From the NCBI GenBank assembly GCA_019639055.1, contig JAHBSP010000002.1, positions 62,001 through 126,000 of the forward strand: a DNA stretch of 64,000 nucleotides, read 5' to 3'. Below the pieces are notes generated by a model. The model searched no databases. It saw only the letters and a list, made by a program, of their open reading frames with translations, and was not told where the DNA came from. Within the stretch, counting starts at the first letter, position 1. Every line of letters begins with the position of its first letter. Positions 18,738-27,313 of the stretch are shown here, in pieces. A program made the position numbers and the translations under genes. The DNA comes from Microbacteriaceae bacterium. GTDB taxonomy: Bacteria > Actinomycetota > Actinomycetes > Actinomycetales > Microbacteriaceae.

Positions 18738-19484
18738 TTAGTGGGCAGTCCATCCGCCGTCCATCACGAATGATGAACCGGTTGCTAGCCCTGCACTGTC
18801 ACTTGCCAGCCAAAGAGCGAGGCTAGCTACTTCTGAGGGGTCAAGCAGGCGCTTTATGCTACTGTCGGCGAGCATAATCTTTTCGACAACTTCGTCCTCG
18901 CTAATTCCGTGAACCTTTGCCTGGTCGGAAATCTGCTTTTCAACAAGCGCGGTGCGCACATAACCAGGGTTGATGCAGTTGCTGGTTACGCCGTGGCTGG
19001 CACCTTCAAGTGCGGTAACTTTCGAGAGCCCTTCTAGCCCGTGCTTGGCAGCCACATAGGCGGATTTGAATGCACTAGCGCGTAGGCCGTGGACGGAGGA
19101 AAGGTTTATTACCCGACCCCAGCCCTTTTCATACATATACGGAAGGGATGCGCGAATCAACAAAAATGGTGCCTCAAGCATAATTTTCTGGATTAGTCGG
19201 AAATCTTCCACATTGAAATCTTCAATCGGGCTAACCCGCTGAATGCCGGCGTTATTGACGAGAATCTCGCACTTAAGTTGTAGGCTCTCTAGCTGAGTTG
19301 TTTCAGCAAGGTTGACTACCCAGGCAGCACCGCCAATATCGTTTGCTACCCGCTTTGCTGCTTCCTCAGAGACATCGGCCACAGTAACGTTGGCACCTGC
19401 TTCAGCGAATGCGCGAGCAATAGCCTCGCCAATTCCGCCGCCACCGCCGGTAACAATTGCAGATTTACCTTTTAGATCAGTCAT
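18738..19484 (-). CDS. bdhA: 3-hydroxybutyrate dehydrogenase
   Basis: A 248-residue short-chain dehydrogenase. Besides the general motifs (VTGGGGGIGEAIA, NNAGIQ, catalytic Ser130, Tyr143 and Lys147 in AYVAAKHG), it has features I know from D-3-hydroxybutyrate dehydrogenases: SSVHGLRASAFKSAYVAA, CINPGYVRTALVEKQI, DQAKVHGISEDEVV and the C-terminal VMDGGWTAH. It would oxidise 3-hydroxybutyrate to acetoacetate with NAD. Downstream genes take acetoacetate to acetyl-CoA. Confidence 0.9.
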   Translation of the reverse strand: MTDLKGKSAIVTGGGGGIGEAIARAFAEAGANVTVADVSEEAAKRVANDIGGAAWVVNLAETTQLESLQLKCEILVNNAGIQRVSPIEDFNVEDFRLIQKIMLEAPFLLIRASLPYMYEKGWGRVINLSSVHGLRASAFKSAYVAAKHGLEGLSKVTALEGASHGVTSNCINPGYVRTALVEKQISDQAKVHGISEDEVVEKIMLADSSIKRLLDPSEVASLALWLASDSAGLATGSSFVMDGGWTAH

Positions 19485-19516
19485 GATTTTCCTTTCCGGT
19501 ATCGGAGATATTTGCG

Positions 19517-20128
19517 TTACTCACTGCTGTTTCCAGTAGTTGGGGCCATCGCTCTTCTAATAAACTTCATCATTTCGTCGAGAATATGTTCAGGGACTTC
19601 GCCACTGTCTTCCCACAGCACCCAGCGCATACCGATAAGCTCACCAATACCCATCAGCGACCAGGCAGCTACTTGAGTATCGACATCACCGATTTCACCC
19701 TTACTGCGCGCTGATTCCAATGCTTGCTGGTAACCGTCAACGATTCTTGTGTAGTGGTTCTTCAGCGCTTCGGGGGAGACAAACTCTGCCTGTCGAATGA
19801 TTCGATAAAGTGCAGGATGCTCGGCAGTGAATTTGAAGAACGCTACAAAACCGGCGCGTTCAGCATCCAGTCGATTCGAATGTTTAGCAGAAGCTTCACT
19901 CATTGCGTGACGGACTCGACGGTTTAGATCCTCAACGACGATATTGAATACTTCAAGCTTGCTTTCGAAGTAGTTGTAGAAGGTGCCGAGTGCAACACCT
20001 GCCTTTTCGGTAATTTTCACGATTGAGGCTTCATGGAAACCGCATTCGGCAAAAAGGTCCTCGGCCGCTTGTAGGAGCCTTGCCTGTGTTTTAGAACCTT
20101 TAGCTGTGCGTGGCATTGCCATGCTCAT
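19517..20128 (-). CDS. TetR family transcriptional regulator
   Basis: A 203-residue TetR protein. The helix-turn-helix spans about residues 33-56 (ASIVKITEKAGVALGTFYNY), followed by a ligand-binding alpha-helical domain. Its ATG overlaps the stop of the acyl-CoA ligase gene (ATGA), so it is made inside the operon it presumably controls. An acyl-CoA or the free acid is a reasonable guess for the ligand. A 16-base inverted repeat in the livK leader (26467-26482) is a candidate operator. Confidence 0.9.
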   Translation of the reverse strand: MSMAMPRTAKGSKTQARLLQAAEDLFAECGFHEASIVKITEKAGVALGTFYNYFESKLEVFNIVVEDLNRRVRHAMSEASAKHSNRLDAERAGFVAFFKFTAEHPALYRIIRQAEFVSPEALKNHYTRIVDGYQQALESARSKGEIGDVDTQVAAWSLMGIGELIGMRWVLWEDSGEVPEHILDEMMKFIRRAMAPTTGNSSE

Positions 20129-21705
20129 AATGCACTCTCCTTAAGTAGCGAGACTGCCATCTCTCTAAGCTGCGGTCTGGAAATCTTGTTTGTTCCAGAC
20201 TTTGGGATTTGCGAAATGAATTTGAAGTATTTAGGAATCTTGTAGCCGGCAATTCGCGAACCCAGATGTTCGATTAGATCTGCTTCGCTAATTTCGGCTT
20301 TACCGACTACGAATGCGAAGCCTACTTCGCCCCATTTTTCGTCAGGAATGCCTAGAACAGCCACTTCGGTAACTTCAGGGAAAGTGATTATTGCCGCTTC
20401 GACTTCGGCAGGGGAGATATTTTCTCCACCGCTTATGTAGATGTCTTTAATGCGGTCAATGATTCGGTAATCGCCTTCATCGTCACGGTAGGCAAGATCT
20501 CCAGTCCTTAGCCAGCCGTCGATCATGTTTTTGTCAAACTCGTCCTGTGCATTGAAGTAAGCACGGCTGACCCCGGGGCCACGGCAAATAAGTTCGCCAA
20601 CACCGGTACCCTGCACAATCAATCCGGTGTCTGGATCGCGGAGTGCTGCCTCCATGTGCGGGTATGGGCGCCCCGAGAAACCGATTTTCTCTTTCGCTTT
20701 ATTTTCTGGGAGGCAGAGCACATTGGGGCCACCCTCGGTAAGTCCATAACCCTGGGTTAACCCAACTCCTCGGTCATGCCAAATTTCAATCAGTCTTGAA
20801 GGCATGGATGCGCCGCCGACAATCGCGTGACGCAGGCTGGACAAATCCGCACTCTTGAAGGCAGGGTCTGTCGCTAGCATCAGGTATTGAGTTGGAACAG
20901 CCATCATGGATGTCACTTGTCGTTCAGAAATGAGTTTCAGTACTCGCGGTGGGTCGAATGTGGGTTCGAGCACCACTGTTGCGCCAGTCCACCAGGCTAG
21001 AAGTGGCAGGATATTCCAACCACCGACATGGAACTGGGGGAGCATGGCCAAGATTACATCCTTAGTCGTAACCGGAATAGTTAGTGAAAGCGAGAGGTTG
21101 GTCCAGAAGCAGTTGCTGTGGGTGAGGACCACACCTTTTGGGTTTCCTTGGGTGCCGGAGGTGAAAAGTATAAGCATTGCATCGTCATCGCTGATTGCTC
21201 TGCGACTCGAGCGCTCACTTTTCCCTGCTGGCGCTGCAACCTCCTGTTCAACCCCGAGTGAACCAATTAGCTGAAGCGGGAGAGTCTCTTCTGTATCTGT
21301 CTGGAATCTTCTTTTTGAAGACAGCGCTAGTGATTCGAATTCACTGTCGGCAACGAGAAGACTGGGTTCGAGTATCTGTAATTGAGCGGCTATTTCTCGC
21401 GGGGATAAACGCCATGAGAGCGGAGCCAGAATCACTCCGGCCTTGGCGCAAGCGAAGAAAAGCACGACTTGGTCTGCGCTGTTGCCACAGATTGTGGCGA
21501 TCCTGTCTCCAATTGCGTAACCGGCATTCACTAGCTTCTCTGCGAGCCGTTCTGAACGTTTATGTAGCTCGCGGTAGGTGAGTGTCACGCCACGGTCGTC
21601 GATTGCGACTTTGCCCGGATTTTGCGCATACTGCTGCGTGGTCCACCTGCTGAGAGTGTGAAGACCATCCAGGTTTTCGTCGAGTAACGACACGTAGTTT
21701 GACAT
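20125..21705 (-). CDS. AMP-binding acyl-CoA synthetase (fatty acid CoA ligase type)
   Basis: A 526-residue adenylate-forming ligase. It has the P-loop-like LILFTSGTQGNPKGVVLTH, the QGYGLTEGGPN motif, the DGWLRTGDLAYRDDEG hinge and the C-terminal catalytic lysine region IPKSGTNKISR. It would activate a carboxylic acid with ATP and CoA. Its ATG overlaps the livM stop by one base, so it is translationally coupled to the transporter, implying that the imported substrate or a product is activated. The chain length of the substrate is unknown; short hydroxy-acids or medium acids are both possible. Confidence 0.9.
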   Translation of the reverse strand: MSNYVSLLDENLDGLHTLSRWTTQQYAQNPGKVAIDDRGVTLTYRELHKRSERLAEKLVNAGYAIGDRIATICGNSADQVVLFFACAKAGVILAPLSWRLSPREIAAQLQILEPSLLVADSEFESLALSSKRRFQTDTEETLPLQLIGSLGVEQEVAAPAGKSERSSRRAISDDDAMLILFTSGTQGNPKGVVLTHSNCFWTNLSLSLTIPVTTKDVILAMLPQFHVGGWNILPLLAWWTGATVVLEPTFDPPRVLKLISERQVTSMMAVPTQYLMLATDPAFKSADLSSLRHAIVGGASMPSRLIEIWHDRGVGLTQGYGLTEGGPNVLCLPENKAKEKIGFSGRPYPHMEAALRDPDTGLIVQGTGVGELICRGPGVSRAYFNAQDEFDKNMIDGWLRTGDLAYRDDEGDYRIIDRIKDIYISGGENISPAEVEAAIITFPEVTEVAVLGIPDEKWGEVGFAFVVGKAEISEADLIEHLGSRIAGYKIPKYFKFISQIPKSGTNKISRPQLREMAVSLLKESAL

Positions 21706-22775
21706 CAGGCTGCTAGTTTCTCCTCATTCTTTGCCTGCTTACGCAGGCCAAGTTTTGCCACCGCCCGTGTGTATGCACCGTGAATGCCGCCAGGCATAAA
21801 CAGCACAACCAGTATGAACAGCACTCCGAGAATGAACAGCGGTTCTTTCAGTGGGATGCGCAGAAAATCGGGTAGTCCGGTCACGAAATCAGAGCTGGAA
21901 AGGGCAATTAGCCGGTTGTTGAGGATTGTGTAGATGAATGCACCAATAACTGCACCCCACTTAGAGCCAAGGCCACCAAGAACCACCATCAGTAGTGCGG
22001 CAATCGTGAGCTCAGCACTAACAGCATGCGGGAGAATAGCCCTGTTGGCGAATATGTATGCCATACCTACGGTTGAAGCCAAAGTTCCAGCAACAACGAA
22101 CATGATCCATTTAGCGAAGTATGGTTTGATTCCGAGGACATTAATGCGGAGTTCGTTCTCGCGAATAGCGGAGGCAACATGTCCTGCGCGGGAGTGCTCC
22201 ACGAGGGTGAGAATCAGGAATATCACCACGATTATGGTGAGCACAATCCAGAAAGGGTATTTGATATCGCGAATCGGGAATGCGAGACCGATTTCCTGAA
22301 GCGGTTTTGTGATGTTGAGTCCCTCACCACCACCGGTAATTTCAGAGTTCTTGCGCACTAGAACAAGCCCTGCCTGGCCGAATGCTAGAGTCACCATTGC
22401 GAAGGGGATTCCATTTACACGGAGCGCGATAGCTCCGGTGATGCCGGCAAGAATTACTCCAAATCCTAGGTTTAATAGCACCGCCCACCAGAATGGCATC
22501 TCCAATTCCATGAGCATTATTCCGAAAATGTATCCACCGGCACCGAAATATAGCGCGTGACCGAAGCTCAGCAGACCGGTGACTCCGAGAAGTAGACGGT
22601 AGGTGATTGCCAGCCCAACATTCAGTAGGCAAAGAATAAGCAGGTCAAGTGACCCAGGGGTGTTGGTGTTGCCAGGGAGTATGCCCGGGATTGGAATAGG
22701 CAGGATTGGGAACAGCGCAAGGAGTGCGACAACGCCGATTCCAATAATCCACTGAAGGTGTTTTGTAGTTTTCAT
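21705..22775 (-). CDS. livM: LivM-type ABC transporter permease
   Basis: A 356-residue inner-membrane permease with about ten hydrophobic segments. LivM/LivH family signatures are LLGVTGLLSFGHALYFGAGGY and the EAA-like region SAIRENELRINVLGIKPYFAKW. It pairs with LivH directly upstream without any gap. Members carry branched-chain amino acids, amides, urea or aromatic and dicarboxylic acids, so livM here names the family and not the substrate. Confidence 0.92.
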   Translation of the reverse strand: MKTTKHLQWIIGIGVVALLALFPILPIPIPGILPGNTNTPGSLDLLILCLLNVGLAITYRLLLGVTGLLSFGHALYFGAGGYIFGIMLMELEMPFWWAVLLNLGFGVILAGITGAIALRVNGIPFAMVTLAFGQAGLVLVRKNSEITGGGEGLNITKPLQEIGLAFPIRDIKYPFWIVLTIIVVIFLILTLVEHSRAGHVASAIRENELRINVLGIKPYFAKWIMFVVAGTLASTVGMAYIFANRAILPHAVSAELTIAALLMVVLGGLGSKWGAVIGAFIYTILNNRLIALSSSDFVTGLPDFLRIPLKEPLFILGVLFILVVLFMPGGIHGAYTRAVAKLGLRKQAKNEEKLAA

Positions 22776-23651
22776 TTACGCCTTCTTTCCTAGTAGACCG
22801 GTCGGTTTCACGAGTAGCACCACTGCTAGTAGCACTACCACAACCACATCTCCGGTTCCGAAGACGTAGTAGTTTGCGAACTGCTGCAGGATGGCAACTA
22901 GAACCGAGGCGACTGCTGCGCCGCCGATAGAACCTAAACCGCCAATAACGGTCACGATGAATGCGAATATCAGGAGTGACTGTCCGAGACTTGGGGAGAT
23001 GTAGTTGAAGTAGTAGCTTGCCATGACTCCACCAAAACCGGCAACGATACCACCGATAGTAAATACGAGGGCAAATGACTTACGCACGTCAATACCGAGT
23101 GCTGTTACCATACTTCGGTTTTCAACACCGGCGCGGATAATCATTCCATAGCGGGTCTTGTGTAGGAATAGTTGCAGACCTATAAGCACGAGTGCCGCCC
23201 CAAGAATCATGATGAAGTTCTTATTTGGAACGTCTACACCCAGCATCCCTGTAGTTCCTCGCAACCACTCTGGACCGAAGAGCGGGATACTGTCGTGTCC
23301 CCAAATTCCACCGAATAGGGCAACGGCAGCAAGTGCGAGACCAACGGTGATCAATACCTGCTCTATGTGACGGTTATAGAGCCTGCGAATAAGTAGCAGT
23401 TCGGTTAGGAGTGCGAATGCGCCACCGGCGAGAGCACCTGCAATACAGGCGGTAACAAATCCGGTCCAGGTTTCGATTCCAATGATTCTGGCAACTTCAT
23501 AGCCAATGTAGCCACCGAATGAAAGGAAAACTCCGTGCGCAAAGTTCAGCACGTGCATCAGGCCATAGATAAGGCTAAGTCCGGATGCTACAAGGAAGTA
23601 GATAGAGCCGAGGCCGACACCGGTTATTGTCAGCAGAATGATGGTGTCCAT
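22776..23651 (-). CDS. livH: LivH-type ABC transporter permease
   Basis: A 291-residue permease with eight or so membrane helices. It starts MDTIILLTITGVGLGSIYFL and has the signature YGLMHVLNFAHGVFLSFGGY and ENRSMVTALGIDVRKSFAL. The ATG overlaps the livF stop (TAATG) and the stop abuts livM. It should form the translocation pore with LivM. The cargo is not determined by sequence. Confidence 0.92.
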   Translation of the reverse strand: MDTIILLTITGVGLGSIYFLVASGLSLIYGLMHVLNFAHGVFLSFGGYIGYEVARIIGIETWTGFVTACIAGALAGGAFALLTELLLIRRLYNRHIEQVLITVGLALAAVALFGGIWGHDSIPLFGPEWLRGTTGMLGVDVPNKNFIMILGAALVLIGLQLFLHKTRYGMIIRAGVENRSMVTALGIDVRKSFALVFTIGGIVAGFGGVMASYYFNYISPSLGQSLLIFAFIVTVIGGLGSIGGAAVASVLVAILQQFANYYVFGTGDVVVVVLLAVVLLVKPTGLLGKKA

Positions 23652-24358
23652 TATGCTCCTTCCGAGTGAACGCCAAGCAGTCGCTGGGTGAGCGCTTCAT
23701 CAGCGAGTAGTGTTTTTGCTTTACCGGTGTAAACGACCTTGCCGGCATCTAAAACGATTACGTCCTCTGCCAGCCTGCGCACCACTTCAAGATTTTGCTC
23801 AACAAGCAGCATTGGCACTGTTTTAGAAGCTTCTTCAAGCGCAACAGCAACCTCGGTAACAATCTTTGGTGCTAGACCTTTGGTCGGTTCATCTACCAGT
23901 AGTAGCTTGTTTGAGTTGATTAGCGCCCTTGCAAGTGAAACCATCTGTTGCTGTCCGCCGGAGAGGGAGCCACCTGTTTGAGCCTTGCGAGCTTCGATAT
24001 CTGGGAAAAGTTCAGCAACATAGCGGCGATTTGGGTTCTTGTCGCGTTCTGCGATGCGCAGGTTCTCTTCAACACTTAGTTTTGAGAAGATTTCTCTGTC
24101 TTCAGGTACGTAGCCGATGCCCAGTTGCACAATCTGATGGGTTAGTAACCCCTGAATTGGTTGTCCGTCAAAAATTATGTTTCCTTGGCGTTGATATAGA
24201 CCCAGGATTCCTTTGATTGTGCTGGATTTACCAACACCGTTACGGCCGAGAAGTGCAGTGATACCAACAGCTGGCACTTCAAAACTTACATCTTCAACAA
24301 CCTGCTGACCCGAGACGGATGCCTGCAAGTTTTCTACTTTGAGAATGATTTCGCTCAT
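23651..24358 (-). CDS. livF: LivF-type ABC transporter ATP-binding protein
   Basis: A 235-residue ATPase with Walker A GRNGVGKSS, Q-loop YVPEDREIFSKLSVEEN, signature LSGGQQQMVSLARAL and Walker B LLLVDEPTKGLAPK. The GYVPEDREIF form is typical of LivF. Its ATG overlaps the livG stop by four bases. It is one of two ATPases driving the LivHM permease. Confidence 0.94.
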   Translation of the reverse strand: MSEIILKVENLQASVSGQQVVEDVSFEVPAVGITALLGRNGVGKSSTIKGILGLYQRQGNIIFDGQPIQGLLTHQIVQLGIGYVPEDREIFSKLSVEENLRIAERDKNPNRRYVAELFPDIEARKAQTGGSLSGGQQQMVSLARALINSNKLLLVDEPTKGLAPKIVTEVAVALEEASKTVPMLLVEQNLEVVRRLAEDVIVLDAGKVVYTGKAKTLLADEALTQRLLGVHSEGA

Positions 24359-25143
24359 AGTGCCTCCCCTAGGTAGGCGCTTTGGACTACGGGATTATTG
24401 ACAATGTTTTCTGGTGTGTCAATAGCTAGCAGTGAACCGTGGTGCATTACGGCGACCCGGTCAACGAGTCCTAGTACCACTTCCATGTGGTGTTCTACGA
24501 TCAGCACGGTGTTTCCGTGGTCCTTGTGGAGGCTGCGTATAATCTCCATGAGTCCCGGCACGTCACCTGATCCGACACCGGCCATTGGTTCATCTAGCAG
24601 GATCACATTTGGCTTAGTTACCAGAATCATCGCGATCTCTAGTTTGCGTTTGTCGCCGTGGGAAAGTGTTCCGGCTAATAATTGGCTACGGTGGTCAAGT
24701 TCTACTTCTTTGAGAGCTTCCCAGGCCGCGTCTGTGGCTTCGTCGTGTTCAGTTGGGAGGCTGATTATTGAAAGCGATCCTCCAATTTTTGCCTGCGCTG
24801 CAAGTCGCACGTTCTCTAGAACGCTCAGTGCAGGGAAAAGGCTGGATGTTTGGAATGTGCGTCCGAGTCCTTGTGATGCACGACCCGCGATTGAATTCTT
24901 TGTGATGTCTTTTCCGGAAAGCTCGATACGGCCAGCTGTGGGCTTCATAACACCGGAGATGATGTTGAAGAGTGTGGTCTTACCAGCACCGTTTGGGCCG
25001 ATAACGCCGATCATTTCACTTTTAGCGACCGTTAGGCTAACGTTTTCGAGTATTCTCGCTCCACCGATACTGAGGCTTATGGCCTGCACATCCAGAGCGG
25101 TTTCGCCAGTGGCTTCACTCGCTGGTGCTTGAATTAGAGACAT
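24355..25143 (-). CDS. livG: LivG-type ABC transporter ATP-binding protein
   Basis: A 262-residue ATPase with Walker A GPNGAGKTTLFN, the LivG-type signature LSHGDKRKLEIAMIL (in place of LSGGQ) and Walker B VILLDEPMAGVG. It contains the LivG insertion around residues 80-125. Two ATG codons lie six bases apart; the second (25141-25143) has AAGGG at better spacing. A strong hairpin lies between livK and this gene and probably lowers its expression relative to the binding protein. Confidence 0.93.
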   Translation of the reverse strand: MSLIQAPASEATGETALDVQAISLSIGGARILENVSLTVAKSEMIGVIGPNGAGKTTLFNIISGVMKPTAGRIELSGKDITKNSIAGRASQGLGRTFQTSSLFPALSVLENVRLAAQAKIGGSLSIISLPTEHDEATDAAWEALKEVELDHRSQLLAGTLSHGDKRKLEIAMILVTKPNVILLDEPMAGVGSGDVPGLMEIIRSLHKDHGNTVLIVEHHMEVVLGLVDRVAVMHHGSLLAIDTPENIVNNPVVQSAYLGEAL

Positions 25144-25185
25144 CTGCATCCCTTGGTTTGTGTGTTTGAAAAGTTCCGTTTAGAA

Positions 25186-25221
25186 GTGATGGTGTGAGCC
25201 AAATGAGACTCACACCACCAC
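25186..25221 (-). promoter_or_regulatory. Strong hairpin in the livK-livG gap (transcript stabiliser or partial terminator)
   Basis: On the minus-strand RNA, GUGGUGGUGUGAG (25221-25209) pairs with CUCACACCAUCAC (25198-25186): 13 pairs with one G-U and a ten-base loop. On the plus strand the same place would be an A-C mismatch, which indicates function in the leftward transcript. No long U-run follows, so a 3' stabilising structure for livK mRNA or a leaky terminator is more likely than a full stop. Confidence 0.6.
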
Positions 25222-25250
25222 ATTTAGTTTGAATTAGCTCAGAATTTAGC

Positions 25251-26438
25251 CTACTTGGCTGGTGGAGCTACATCTTCTGGGCTTGAGGTTGAAACAAGCA
25301 CTGGAGTCCAGGTGCCGTTTACGTTCTCAAGCTTTACCTGGAACATTGGCTGCAACAGAGCGTGGTCACTTGCGCGAACAGTGTTGGTTCCCTTTGGACC
25401 TTCGAAAGTGAATCCTTCAAGTGCTGCAATGTAGTTGTCTACCTGGGTAGCAGGGTCGGTTCCAGCGTGCTTGACAGCCTCAGCGATCATAATTGCTGCG
25501 TTGAATCCGTCTGGGGAGAAGAGGTCAGCCTCTAGACCCTTACCCTTTAGGTAGTCAATCATGTAGGTGTTTACTGCGTTGTCAGCTGCACCAGCGAAGT
25601 AGTGGTTCAAGAATGAAACCTTGTCGCTTGCGTCACCAAATGCCTGGTATGTGGTGGTGTCACCGAGGCCGGTTACTAGTGGAGCAACATCGAATACACG
25701 CTGCTGGAAGAGTGCCTGCCACATTGCACCAGAGGTAGCACCTGCCCAAGCTGGGAATACTAGATCAGGGTTTGCATCCTTGATCTGAACAGCGAATGGA
25801 GTGAACTCAGTTGCGTCTTCAGGAACCAAGATTGAAACAATCTCTGCACCCTTTGAACCAAGAACTGCCTGAGCCGCAGCCACGTTGCCTTTACCGAACT
25901 CGGTGTCCTGAGCAAAAACTACAACTTTCGCGCCCTGTAGTGAGTCAAGGAATCCACCAGCGGTTGCAAGGTCCTGAAGGGACTGGCGACCGGAGCGGAA
26001 GGTGTAGTCGTTGATGCCGGTAATAGCGTCAGTTGCGGCTGGTCCGGAAATAAATAGGACCTGCTCAACCTCTGCAAGTGCTGCAACCTGCACAGCAACA
26101 CCGGAAGCGGTGCTACCAGCGAGGATGTTGTAGCCTTCACCGATAAGGGTCTTTGCGTGGTTTACAGCGGTTTCTGGGTTACCTGCGTCATCGTGATAGG
26201 TCACGCTGATCTTGGTGCCGTTAATAACACCGGTTCCGTCGGTAACGTAGTCAAGACCGGCCTCGAAACCTGCCTTGTAAGCAGCGCCATAAATAGATAG
26301 CACGCCACTTTCGGAGTAGATAATACCTACTTTGACTTCTTCTGGTCCTTCAGGAGCAGATTCTGCACATCCTGCGAGTGCGAGTGATGCTGCGGCAGTA
26401 ATTGAAGCTGCTGCGAGCAATTTCTTAGAGAAATTCAT
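25251..26438 (-). CDS. livK: Substrate-binding lipoprotein of the Liv-type ABC importer
   Basis: A 395-residue periplasmic-binding-fold protein (LivJ/LivK, Leu/Ile/Val-binding family). The signal is lipoprotein type: positive start MNFSKKL, hydrophobic stretch and lipobox LALAGC, so Cys23 is the anchor. The mature part has the class motifs VKVGIIYSESGVLSIYGAAY and NILAGSTASGVAVQVAALA. It is first in a 13-gene leftward operon and has its own strong promoter. The ligand is not known; the downstream enzymes point to a hydroxy- or keto-acid or its oligomer. Confidence 0.92.
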   Translation of the reverse strand: MNFSKKLLAAASITAAASLALAGCAESAPEGPEEVKVGIIYSESGVLSIYGAAYKAGFEAGLDYVTDGTGVINGTKISVTYHDDAGNPETAVNHAKTLIGEGYNILAGSTASGVAVQVAALAEVEQVLFISGPAATDAITGINDYTFRSGRQSLQDLATAGGFLDSLQGAKVVVFAQDTEFGKGNVAAAQAVLGSKGAEIVSILVPEDATEFTPFAVQIKDANPDLVFPAWAGATSGAMWQALFQQRVFDVAPLVTGLGDTTTYQAFGDASDKVSFLNHYFAGAADNAVNTYMIDYLKGKGLEADLFSPDGFNAAIMIAEAVKHAGTDPATQVDNYIAALEGFTFEGPKGTNTVRASDHALLQPMFQVKLENVNGTWTPVLVSTSSPEDVAPPAK

Positions 26439-26466
26439 TTCCCATCCTCTTTGACTTGGAATAAAA

Positions 26467-26482
26467 CTGAAAGATGATTCAG
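26467..26482. promoter_or_regulatory. Inverted repeat in the livK leader, possible TetR operator
   Basis: CTGAA (26467-26471) and TTCAG (26478-26482) form a dyad around AGATGA. It lies between the predicted livK transcription start and its start codon, where a bound repressor would block elongation. The operon encodes its own TetR protein at 19517-20128. The arms are short, so this is tentative. Confidence 0.3.
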
Positions 26483-26491
26483 GTTACAGAA

Positions 26492-26521
26492 AAGATAACG
26501 CCAACTACTTTTCTTTGTCAA
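26492..26521 (-). promoter_or_regulatory. Sigma-70-type promoter of the livK...cofD operon
   Basis: Read on the minus strand, a perfect -35 TTGACA (26521-26516) is separated by 18 bases from a -10 TATCTT (26497-26492). Transcription would start near 26485, leaving a leader of about 47 bases with AGAGGA before the livK ATG. It is the best consensus promoter in the accessory block. Confidence 0.65.
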
Positions 26522-26535
26522 GTTGAAACACCAAA

Positions 26536-26541
26536 TAGAAT
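26536..26541 (+). promoter_or_regulatory. -10 element (TAGAAT) of a leaderless yceD transcript
   Basis: TAGAAT ends six bases before the GTG start at 26548, so the message should begin at the start codon. A TTGTCA at 26515-26520 could serve as -35 with a short 15-base spacer and would overlap the -35 of the divergent livK promoter. Confidence 0.4.
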
Positions 26542-26547
26542 TGATTT

Positions 26548-27081
26548 GTGACTAATTCATTTAAGAAAACTTGGCTTCAAATATCAGTCCATGATCTGAT
26601 CAATAAGCCAGGTGAGAGCCGCACTATAGATATACATGCGACACTTCCAGAAGATTGGGTATCTGGCCCAAGCAAAGTGCCAGCAGGCTCAGTCCTAGTC
26701 ATTACCGCAAATCTTGAGAGTGTTCATGAAGGAATACTTGTTAGCGGAGGGGTAGATTTTGAAGCTCTTGCAGAGTGCTCAATATGTCTGAAAGAGCTAA
26801 AACTTGCCTTTCAAGTCGATTTTCAGGAGCTTTTCGCGTATCATATAGCGGATGGATTCGATTACGAGGTTCAGTCAGAACACGTAGATATCGAGCCAAT
26901 TGTCCGAGATGCGGTAGTTCTATCTCTGCCGTTCCAACCGAAGTGTGAACCACAATGTGACCCAGTTGAGGTTCCTGAAGGGGTCACGCTTGTGTTGGCC
27001 GGACAAGAGCGGCCCGTAGAATCTGATCCAAGATGGGCACCGCTTGCGGGACTCATACCAGACGATATCGATAAAGTTTAG
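26548..27081 (+). CDS. yceD: DUF177/YceD family protein
   Basis: A 177-residue protein of the DUF177 family, regularly found before rpmF and implicated in 23S rRNA maturation in other bacteria. The conserved cysteine region is [12 protein letters not shown] with [11 protein letters not shown] further on, a pattern that could bind a metal. The start is GTG with no ribosome binding site and a TAGAAT close upstream. rpmF follows after 11 bases. This gene resumes the conserved order broken at coaD. Confidence 0.88.
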   Translation: MTNSFKKTWLQISVHDLINKPGESRTIDIHATLPEDWVSGPSKVPAGSVLVITANLESVHEGILVSGGVDFEALAECSICLKELKLAFQVDFQELFAYHIADGFDYEVQSEHVDIEPIVRDAVVLSLPFQPKCEPQCDPVEVPEGVTLVLAGQERPVESDPRWAPLAGLIPDDIDKV

Positions 27082-27092
27082 AAGGATTACCC

Positions 27093-27296
27093 ATGGCAGT
27101 ACCAAAGCGCAAGTCTTCGCGCTCAAACACACGTTCACGCCGTTCCCAGTGGAAAGCTGAAGCACCTACTCTAGTAAAGACCGTTGAAGGTGGAAAGGTT
27201 GTTTACAGCCAGCCACACCGCGCAAAGGTTGTAACTGATTCAGCAGGCACCGAACTTTTCCTTGAATACAAGGGTCGCAAGGTAGCCGACGTTTAG
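27093..27296 (+). CDS. rpmF: 50S ribosomal protein L32
   Basis: A 67-residue basic protein starting [20 protein letters not shown], the standard L32 opening. The four-cysteine zinc site of many L32 proteins is absent, so this is the zinc-independent form. It is placed in yceD-rpmF-rnc as usual, with AGAAGGATT before the ATG. Confidence 0.95.
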   Translation: MAVPKRKSSRSNTRSRRSQWKAEAPTLVKTVEGGKVVYSQPHRAKVVTDSAGTELFLEYKGRKVADV

Positions 27297-27313
27297 TTAG
27301 CAATTCATCGCGA

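Noticed and set aside
24398..25132. 244-codon open frame on the + strand
   Set aside because: It lies fully inside livG on the other strand, is Ser/Thr/Ile-rich with no domain, and arises from the codon pattern of livG.
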